Origin: Candidatus Heimdallarchaeota archaeon B3_Heim | GTDB taxonomy: Archaea > Asgardarchaeota > Heimdallarchaeia > Hodarchaeales > Hodarchaeaceae | Assembly (NCBI GenBank): GCA_003144275.1 | Contig: NJBF01000029.1 | Coordinates: 1 to 59,106 of the forward strand | Direction of reading: 5' to 3' | DNA length: 59,106 nucleotides | In this document: piece after piece, positions 53,259-59,106 of the stretch | How positions within the stretch are numbered: position 1 is the first letter of the stretch | How the letters are laid out: every line of letters begins with the position of its first letter | Notes under the pieces: generated by a model | Told to the model about the DNA's origin: nothing | What the model saw: the letters and a program-made list of their open reading frames with translations, nothing else | Database searches by the model: none | Position numbers and translations under genes: made by a program

Positions 53259-53718
53259 TAGAGTTGACTTCCTTTATTTGTATCGGTTTTCTTTTCGGTT
53301 TTCGATATACAAGTTTTTTTTCAATTGTATCTTCAAGATTATATTCAGCCATCCGCCAGCGATTTGGGTTTAAAACGATAGCTGATTGACCCTTTCTATT
53401 TATTGGACAAAATTCTTCACAAACTTGACAGAACATACATTGTGAAAGATTAATGGAGAACCAGAAAGGTTTACCTTGATTTTTTGAAAAATTATGGATC
53501 TTGGATGGATTGGCTGGAACTATACTGATGCATTGTGTTGGACATTCTTTTTCACAATTTTTGCAAACTATACAAAGCGTTGGATTAACTTCTGGAGCCC
53601 CTCTAAATCCATCGGGAACTATAATATGCTCAAGGGGAAATTGTACAGTTACAGATTTAGTCAATAAATTCCGCGTAGCTTCCTTAAAAATGGGCAGAAG
53701 ATCAAATATTCTCATCAT
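53245..53718 (-). CDS. nuoI: Complex I-like ferredoxin subunit (NuoI type)
   Basis: A ~157-residue protein with two [4Fe-4S] motifs (CIVCKNCEKECP and CMFCQVCEEFCP) that pass electrons from ferredoxin to the small subunit. The N terminus is an amphipathic helix (FDLLPIFKEATRNLL) that contacts the membrane subunit. The start at 53718 follows the NuoH stop by two bases and is preceded by GGAG; the longer frame to 53790, a TTG, would overlap NuoH by 70 bases. Confidence 0.88.
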   Translation of the reverse strand: MMRIFDLLPIFKEATRNLLTKSVTVQFPLEHIIVPDGFRGAPEVNPTLCIVCKNCEKECPTQCISIVPANPSKIHNFSKNQGKPFWFSINLSQCMFCQVCEEFCPINRKGQSAIVLNPNRWRMAEYNLEDTIEKKLVYRKPKRKPIQIKEVNSNGID

Positions 53719-53720
53719 TT

Positions 53721-54851
53721 TCAAAGTACTCCTATTAGATAAATTATCATTAATAGTGCAAGAAAAGACATTGGTAGATAATACCGCCAAAAATACTGAA
53801 CTAGTTGGTCAATCCGTAGACGGGAAAGAACTGTACGATTAGTAGTAATTAGGAATACGATCACCGTAGTCTTAAGGAGGAAGGTTGTAATGTTAATGAC
53901 ATAGTAGAAAAGATCCCAAGGACCTATCCAAAATCTATCAATCAATAATGATTCTAACGGTCGTAAGCCTGGACCACCAAGGAAAACGGCTGCGATTATC
54001 CCTGCAAGTGTGAATTCCAATACTAAATTAGCTAAGTGACTGAAAAGCAACTTCTTGCCAGTTAGTTCTATTGTCCAACCGCCAACAATTTCTGTTTCAG
54101 CATGAGCAGGGTCGAAGGGAACTTTTTCTAAGACTGCATTGGCTGATAAAACTGCAATGTAGAACAATATAGATAAGGGAATTATGTAAAGTAAATGAGC
54201 AGAAGTAAAGCCCTCTGTTCCGAGAATTACATTTAAAGGTATATCAATCAGATTAAATCCACTCTGAACAATATTAGAGAGGCGGAGAGAACCTGCTAAG
54301 ATAGCAGGGCCAATAAATGCAATAGTTAGAGGAATTTCAAGAGATAATTCTGCAATTGCAGCTCTAGATCCACCAATCAAACCATATGGATTGTTTGTCG
54401 ACCACCCAAGTAAAAAAATTGAACCTGCAAGCACTGCTAGTAAGAATAATAAAAAAAATAAATCTCCCTCGAAAGAAATCAGTCCCTCGGCCATATAAAT
54501 CGGTGTAAAAAATGCTAGTAATAGGGTTAATATGAGCTGCATTGCAGGAATTATGTTAAATTCGGGCGTTTCCACTCCTATCGGGGTTATATCTTCTTTG
54601 GCAAGTAATTTTAGCACATCGAAAATTGGTTGCAAAAACCGAGGACCTACACGGTTCTGCATTTGTGCATATATCTTTCTATCGACCCAGCTATAGAATA
54701 GAGCTCCAGAGAAAATGAAAAATATCCCTGGAAAAACAAAATACTTAAGAAGGTCAATCATCACAGGAAATCTTTTCCATATATAGAAGGGACTAAAAAT
54801 AATTACAGTGTAAATTAACGTACATCCTATGAATCTGTATTCATTTTTCAT
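53721..54851 (-). CDS. nuoH: Complex I-like subunit NuoH
   Basis: A 376-residue, eight-helix membrane subunit connecting the peripheral arm with the membrane arm. Key loops are SWVDRKIYAQMQNRVGPRFLQ, KLLAKEDITP, the cytoplasmic GGSRAAIAELSLEIPL, and EKVPFDPAHAETEIVGGWT with its acidic cluster. It belongs to the complex I/group 4 hydrogenase family. The start ATG lies 24 bases after the large subunit stop. Confidence 0.9.
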   Translation of the reverse strand: MKNEYRFIGCTLIYTVIIFSPFYIWKRFPVMIDLLKYFVFPGIFFIFSGALFYSWVDRKIYAQMQNRVGPRFLQPIFDVLKLLAKEDITPIGVETPEFNIIPAMQLILTLLLAFFTPIYMAEGLISFEGDLFFLLFLLAVLAGSIFLLGWSTNNPYGLIGGSRAAIAELSLEIPLTIAFIGPAILAGSLRLSNIVQSGFNLIDIPLNVILGTEGFTSAHLLYIIPLSILFYIAVLSANAVLEKVPFDPAHAETEIVGGWTIELTGKKLLFSHLANLVLEFTLAGIIAAVFLGGPGLRPLESLLIDRFWIGPWDLFYYVINITTFLLKTTVIVFLITTNRTVLSRLRIDQLVQYFWRYYLPMSFLALLMIIYLIGVL

Positions 54852-54874
54852 TAATTTAACCCTTTTCTTCTCAC

Positions 54875-56626
54875 TTAAAGATTTAATATCTTTGTTCCTA
54901 GTCGATATGCTCGATTTGCTCGACTTATAAGATGTGCACCTGACATATTTAATCTCAGTTCCTTCTTTAAATCTATGAATGTGACTCTATCCATGCAACC
55001 TATGCATGGATCAATAACTCGAATGACTGGGGGGATATCTGCTACTTGTACACCAATTAATCTATGCAATAAGCTGGGTATATTAGCAAGGGTTGGAGCT
55101 CGAACCTTAAACCGCTCTGGTTTATTTGTACCATTCGATTGGACATAATGGATGTCTTCACCTCGTGGTGCTTCAACTCTACTCATTCCTTCTCCTTGAG
55201 GAATTTTTCGGGGTACCTTAATGTTTAGTTTACCTTGGGGTAGTGTTTCAAGAGCTTCAACTGCCAAATCAATTGCGGTGAGAGTTTCTTCCAAGCGAAT
55301 AATTAATCCGCTAAATATGTCTCCTTCAGTTCTTATCGGGATATCGAATGATAACTGATTATAGGCCGCATAAGGATCATTCCTCCGAATATCAACATCT
55401 ATACCACTACTTCGGGCGTTAGGACCTACAGCACAAAAGCGCAGAGCTTCAGCCTTAGTCAAAATAGCAATACCTTCTTGCCGAATTATGAAACTTTTCT
55501 CGTTCATCATCATTTTTTGGTGATCAATAACCCTTTTACGAAGCTCTTTCAGTTTTGGAATTATCTTCAATACTTGTTCCGGGCTAATATCTCGTCGAAC
55601 CCCACCTATGGTGTGCATAGCATAATTAACACGATTACCAGAAATTCTCTCCAAAATATCCATTACAATTTCTCTGTCTCGCCATGTATATTGGAACATC
55701 GTATCAAAACCAGCGTTATGAGCCAATACACCGTACCATAGCAAATGTGAATGAATGCGTTCAAGTTCAGCTAATATTGTTCTTATGTACAGAGCTCGTT
55801 CTGGTATTTCATCCGAAATTTCATTACACTTCTCTACAGCTTGAACGTAACAAAGTTGATGACTATCACTACAAATTCCGCATATTCGTTCAGCTAAATA
55901 TAGATTTTGTAACCATGTACGACTTTCAAAGGCTTTTTCAATGCCTCGATGATTGAATCCCAAACGTAACTCTACATTTTTTACAGTTTCTCCTTCAACA
56001 TGGAAAATAAATCGGATGGGTTCCTCTAAAGCTGGATGTTGAGGGCCTACAGATATGGCATAATCTGATTTTTCAGAAATATATTCAAATTGCTCACTTC
56101 TAATGTATTCCTTTAGTTTCTCTTCCGCTTCTTTATTTTTCCTGGCATTTTTTAGTCCATCACGAATTTCCTTAGAAGAAATGTTTTTTCTTAAGGGAAA
56201 AAGATCTTTAGGTAAAGTATCAGGTGTAAGAATTCGTTTCAGATTGGGATGGTTTTCAAAATGGATCCCCATCATATCAAAAACTTCTTGCTCATAAAGA
56301 AAAGCCCCAGGTATTTCTGGTACGATTGAGTTGATTTTCGGATCACACTTACTAATCTTAACATCTAGTATGAAATTTCCAATTTTCTCTTCTGGTAGGT
56401 GAACAGAGAAAGGATAGAGTAGCTTATAGTCTTCATCTATATCTTGAACCACAATGGTGGATAAATGAGAAACATCATACTTTTTTTTGAGTATTTTTAT
56501 AATTTCAATTAATCTTTCAGCTTGAACATTAACATAACAGTCTGATGGATAATTCCGCAGTTCACGAATAGTAAGATTCAATGAGGTAGCTACTTCTACT
56601 AGTGTTTCAGGTTTAATATTCTTCAT
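54875..56626 (-). CDS. [NiFe] hydrogenase group 4 large subunit fused to a NuoC-like domain
   Basis: A 583-residue fusion. Residues ~1-160 are a 30-kDa/NuoC-like domain (GAFLYEQEVFDMMGIHFENHP). The rest is a NuoD-like large subunit. Unlike complex I NuoD it keeps both nickel motifs: L1 ERICGICSDSH (Cys249, Cys252) and L2 DPCIGCMDR (Cys541, Cys544). A ~36-residue tail after Arg547 (VTFIDLKKEL...) resembles the part that HycI-type proteases remove in HycE. It is therefore a hydrogenase that can reduce protons with ferredoxin electrons or run in reverse. Confidence 0.88.
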   Translation of the reverse strand: MKNIKPETLVEVATSLNLTIRELRNYPSDCYVNVQAERLIEIIKILKKKYDVSHLSTIVVQDIDEDYKLLYPFSVHLPEEKIGNFILDVKISKCDPKINSIVPEIPGAFLYEQEVFDMMGIHFENHPNLKRILTPDTLPKDLFPLRKNISSKEIRDGLKNARKNKEAEEKLKEYIRSEQFEYISEKSDYAISVGPQHPALEEPIRFIFHVEGETVKNVELRLGFNHRGIEKAFESRTWLQNLYLAERICGICSDSHQLCYVQAVEKCNEISDEIPERALYIRTILAELERIHSHLLWYGVLAHNAGFDTMFQYTWRDREIVMDILERISGNRVNYAMHTIGGVRRDISPEQVLKIIPKLKELRKRVIDHQKMMMNEKSFIIRQEGIAILTKAEALRFCAVGPNARSSGIDVDIRRNDPYAAYNQLSFDIPIRTEGDIFSGLIIRLEETLTAIDLAVEALETLPQGKLNIKVPRKIPQGEGMSRVEAPRGEDIHYVQSNGTNKPERFKVRAPTLANIPSLLHRLIGVQVADIPPVIRVIDPCIGCMDRVTFIDLKKELRLNMSGAHLISRANRAYRLGTKILNL

Positions 56627-56638
56627 AGTTAGAATTAC

Positions 56639-57119
56639 CTACGTGTCAGTTTCTTCTTCATTAGATTCGATCTCTTGGTGTAACTTCTGAATTAGTTTAA
56701 TAATACCATCAACAATAGCTTCAGGACGAGGAGGACAACCAAGAATATATACATCTACAGGAATCACTTTATTTATACCATCCAAAGTATTATAGTTGCC
56801 TTGATAAACACCACCAGTACTAGCACAATTTCCAATAGCGATTACAAATTTAGGTTCAGGCATTTGTTCATATATACGTTTTAACCTTGGTAAGCATTGA
56901 TTAGTTACCGCACCAGTTGCTAATAGGATATCAGCATGTCGTGGTGATCCTTCTAATAAAATACCAAATCTCTCAACATCGTACCTTGGAACGAAAAGTG
57001 AAAGCGCCTCAATATCACAACCATTACATGAACCTGTATTGACATGTACTACCCAAGGAGAGTTCGTTAAAGCATGGATTATTAGTCTTTTCTTATTGAT
57101 CAGTTTTAGACGACTCCAT
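56639..57119 (-). CDS. [NiFe] hydrogenase group 4 small subunit (NuoB-like), start disputed
   Basis: The proximal [4Fe-4S] subunit. Four Cys ligands are visible: two in NTGSCNGCDIE, one in GNCAST and one in LGCPPRPEA; RYDVERFGILLEGSPRHADILL and QMPEPKFVIAIG complete the pattern. The CxGCDIE form is typical of Ech/Mbh-like hydrogenases. The coding frame has no ATG, GTG or TTG before the first Cys motif; it is open back to a stop at 57131-57133. The ATG at 57119 would fit as MESSKLINKKRL if one A were absent from the run at 57104-57107; otherwise CTG at 57103 is the candidate. Confidence 0.75.
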
Positions 57120-57125
57120 AATGCA

Positions 57126-57473
57126 TTACGTCATTGGTGTCCTTATTGCTAACATGAAAATTGCATAAGAAGTAATTACGAAATATAGGAGAGGATAAAA
57201 AATATTGATGGTCGTAACTAAGGAAAGAACCAAGAGGGTAGCAAACATAAAGGATATAACATGGGAAGTAGTGAAGTAAGAGATCCAGATAAACGTCTTG
57301 TCTAGATATCGTCTTCTACGAGGGAGTATTGTTTCCCCACTCTGATATAACTGTAGTTTTAATCTTGTTTTCTGAAAATTCTGTATTTGTAACCAATGAG
57401 CTATACCATATACGCTAATAACAGCAATAACTGCTGCTAATATACTTGGTATCATTTCATTTAAGAAATCCAA
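57126..57473 (-). CDS. nuoA: Complex I-like subunit NuoA
   Basis: A 115-residue, three-helix membrane subunit. The short loop YQSGETILP corresponds to the conserved YECG/E region between helices 1 and 2 of NuoA; an acidic residue in helix 2 is not obvious (the helix reads YFTTSHVISFMFATLLVL). NuoA is normal in complex I and Fpo but is absent from Ech, Mbh and Hyc hydrogenases, so it is unusual next to nickel-containing catalytic subunits. It is the first gene of the cluster. Confidence 0.78.
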   Translation of the reverse strand: MDFLNEMIPSILAAVIAVISVYGIAHWLQIQNFQKTRLKLQLYQSGETILPRRRRYLDKTFIWISYFTTSHVISFMFATLLVLSLVTTINIFYPLLYFVITSYAIFMLAIRTPMT

Positions 57474-57647
57474 TTTTTTTCACTGTTCTATTTTTTGAAT
57501 TAACGGTTAATTTATTTCTACAATAAAGAATCTGAGATAGATTAAAACGTAAGACTAAGAACTACAAGTAATTTTTCGTTACTTTCTTGTTATAACCTCC
57601 TTTGCAAAGTGATTTCTGATGTGTGTTACCCATAGATAATGAGAAAA

Positions 57648-58064
57648 TCATACTTTGTTTCTAATTATTTTATAAATTGATATTGGGAATTTACCTGATC
57701 CTAAATCCTGTTCAGAAAGCGTAAAAGCTATAAAGGTCTCAAATAATCGCCCTTGTCTGTAAGCGTCAATATTTTCAAGAAGAGTTCCATCGATAGCTAA
57801 ATAGACTCGTATTCCTGCATTTAATAGGATATTCAAGGTCTCAGCACAAATTTGCAGAGTGATAAGAATGTCGATATTTTGTTCTACAAACAGCTTAGCA
57901 ACTTGATTTTCTACACCTCTGGCAGCTGTCTGAGCATCGTTGTGAATTATTGTCATATCGTTCTCATGATCTGAATTATATATAATAAAAAATGAACACC
58001 GCTCAAAATTACTTGCAAGTGGACTTGAAAAACTTTTTCTGTCTGATGGTAAACCAATTTTCAT
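57648..58064 (-). CDS. NifX/NifB-type dinitrogenase cofactor-binding domain protein
   Basis: A 138-residue protein of the NifX/NafY-like (dinitrogenase iron-molybdenum cofactor) family: MKIGLPSDRKSFSSPLASNFERCSFFIIY, VAKLFVEQNIDILITLQICAETLNILLNAGIRVYLA. Stand-alone members are common in archaea and bind iron-sulfur or metal clusters, without implying nitrogen fixation. No nif genes are near. It is followed, across ~175 bases, by the hydrogenase cluster on the same strand; a role in cluster delivery is possible but speculative. Confidence 0.8.
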   Translation of the reverse strand: MKIGLPSDRKSFSSPLASNFERCSFFIIYNSDHENDMTIIHNDAQTAARGVENQVAKLFVEQNIDILITLQICAETLNILLNAGIRVYLAIDGTLLENIDAYRQGRLFETFIAFTLSEQDLGSGKFPISIYKIIRNKV

Positions 58065-58109
58065 GTTTTTGACCTATTGTGAGTTAATTAATGATTATCA
58101 TGAATAAGA

Positions 58110-58589
58110 TCAATATTCAATAGGAGGAGCTTGTGAAATATATCCTAAATCCATCATTGAGTGGGTTTGATCCCTTGCTCGTTTAATGAGTGTTTCAGCT
58201 ATTTCAAAAGCTTCTTGACGAGTAAGCTTAAGTCTTGCAATGCCTTCTTTGATTGCCTGTTGACCAACTGCCACAGCTTCCCTAGGAAATACTTCCCACT
58301 CATCCATAGCAGGTATAATATACTCAGGTGTTAATCCCCTGTCTTGAGCTGTTTTTGCTAATTCCATAGCAGCTGGTTTCGACTTGTCTGCAGTTTTCAA
58401 GTCTTCTTCGATGGTTTTACAAGGTTTTGCTACTCCTGGTGTATACCACACTGCAAAATCATCGAAACTATCAATTTTAACTTTTGAAACAACCTCAATT
58501 TTCCCACGATAGAAGGGATGCCACGCTTCCGCTCTTTTATTTGGAAGATCCGCCTTCCTCAGTAGGTTTTCTACACTAACTTTGGCCAT
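58110..58589 (-). CDS. Malic-enzyme-like protein lacking the catalytic and NAD core
   Basis: A 159-residue protein whose N-terminal ~70 residues match the start of malic enzyme (HPFYRGKIEVVSKVKIDSFDDFAVWYTPGVAKPCK) and whose C-terminal ~80 residues match its end (PAMDEWEVFPREAVAVGQQAIKEGIARLKLTRQEAFEIAETLIKRA). The middle ~280-350 residues, holding the catalytic lysine, metal site and NAD fold, are absent and the frame is intact across the join. A good GAGAGG precedes the ATG. It cannot decarboxylate malate. It may be a regulatory or dimerisation remnant, or a deletion pseudogene. Confidence 0.75.
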   Translation of the reverse strand: MAKVSVENLLRKADLPNKRAEAWHPFYRGKIEVVSKVKIDSFDDFAVWYTPGVAKPCKTIEEDLKTADKSKPAAMELAKTAQDRGLTPEYIIPAMDEWEVFPREAVAVGQQAIKEGIARLKLTRQEAFEIAETLIKRARDQTHSMMDLGYISQAPPIEY

Positions 58590-59106
58590 AAATCATACCT
58601 CTCAGTTTGCTTCTTATAACTCCATAAAGCCCTAATTCAGCAATATTCTTATGAAAACACCTTTTCTATACTTAGTGTACCGAAATACGGCATGTTATCT
58701 TTTTACGATGCTGTTAAACGCTAAATCTTTAATCAACTTTAAAGTGTCAGAGTAATTATTTTTCATTAGATCAAATTTGATGAAATACATCTTCCTTTAC
58801 ATCATAATGATTGGTACTCTCACTATGTTCTGAATAGACAATGCATTCTTGATATAATAAAGTGTGTGTACAAAAAATAGAGAATTTGAGTAAAAAAATG
58901 CATGAAATGTGTGTGAGGAAGTATCTATTTTGAGAATAAATTCGATCGTTTCTGTACAATAATAAGGTACATCTACGAATGAAAAGCTGTCATTTTTGAG
59001 ATTTTTTGGATTTCATTTTATACAAGAATGCTCTATTATTCTTATGTACTTATCAAATTTATGCGTAACCACAAAACCGCTAGAAATCAGTAGAGAATAT
59101 TTTTTA
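58590..59106. other. Right-end intergenic region, no gene seen
   Basis: About 520 bases of AT-rich DNA up to the window edge. The only longer frame (58771-58959, minus) is Cys/His/Tyr-rich, lacks a ribosome binding site and looks like chance. TATA-like sequences are present, but the next gene is outside the window. Confidence 0.4.

Noticed and set aside
54875..57473. NADH:quinone or F420H2 dehydrogenase (complex I/Fpo)
   Set aside because: The large subunit keeps both nickel-binding CxxC motifs and a hydrogenase-type tail, and no NuoEFG or FpoF gene is present.
57648..58064. Evidence for nitrogen fixation
   Set aside because: Stand-alone NifX-like domain proteins are common in non-diazotrophic archaea and no nif genes are present.
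58771..58959. 62-residue frame at the right end
   Set aside because: No ribosome binding site, Cys/His/Tyr/Ser composition of random AT-rich DNA and no family pattern.

Overview
The window is a low-GC (roughly one third G+C) archaeal contig, most likely from an Asgard archaeon of Heimdallarchaeia type. This placement is inferred. It rests on archaeal TATA boxes, several apparently leaderless starts, a fused gamma-alpha 2-oxoacid:ferredoxin oxidoreductase, Hdr/MvhD genes, a complex-I-like group 4 [NiFe] hydrogenase, a full cytochrome c maturation set, and an E1/E2/JAMM protein-modification operon. The first ~670 bases do not belong: they are GC-richer, encode a bacterial S9 peptidase tail and a bacterial signal-peptide protein, and join the archaeal DNA inside two truncated genes.

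Layout. (1) 1-670: bacterial sequence, probably an assembly chimera. (2) 675-2913: a MoxR ATPase, a DUF4129-type membrane protein and a truncated membrane protein. (3) 3197-6443: the most interesting block, a minus-strand operon reading short charged peptide, JAMM protease, ThiF/E1-like enzyme, E2-like, E2-like. (4) 6605-15634: ccmE, ccmF, a secreted six-hairpin protein, a multiheme cytochrome c with odd heme motifs, and two secreted Ig-like proteins sharing a CCGHVD motif. (5) 15853-29239: mainly metabolism, with an MFS transporter broken by an in-frame TAA, an MDR oxidoreductase, pyruvate-dehydrogenase-type E1 alpha and beta, an OPT transporter, MsrA and MsrB, a methyltransferase, and 2-oxoacid:ferredoxin oxidoreductase flanked by CBS proteins. 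(6) About 29450-29690: a hairpin-rich non-coding stretch that may be a structured RNA. (7) 29807-36325: an S2P-like protease, a cytochrome b plus heme-binding partner, a SufR-like regulator, and ccmC-ccmD-ccmA-ccmB. (8) 36413-43268: gcvH divergent from hdrC-hdrB-hdrCB-hdrA(tandem)-mvhD. (9) 43315-48731: a radical SAM protein, a remnant hydrogenase maturation protease, a Lrp-like regulator, small fragments, and an insertion sequence whose terminal inverted repeats and 8-bp target duplication are visible. (10) 48840-57473: a ten-gene minus-strand cluster for a membrane [NiFe] hydrogenase built on a complex I plan. (11) The end: a NifX-like protein and a malic-enzyme-like protein lacking its catalytic core.

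Together the genes describe a respiratory or fermentative archaeon. 2-Oxoacids are oxidised to reduced ferredoxin. That ferredoxin can feed the proton- or sodium-pumping membrane hydrogenase and the Hdr/MvhD complex. Extracytoplasmic c-type and b-type cytochromes, served by a split Ccm system (F and E in one place, C, D, A and B in another), point to an additional electron-transfer chain outside the membrane. Methionine sulfoxide reductases suggest some oxidant exposure. No tRNA, rRNA or CRISPR array was recognised.
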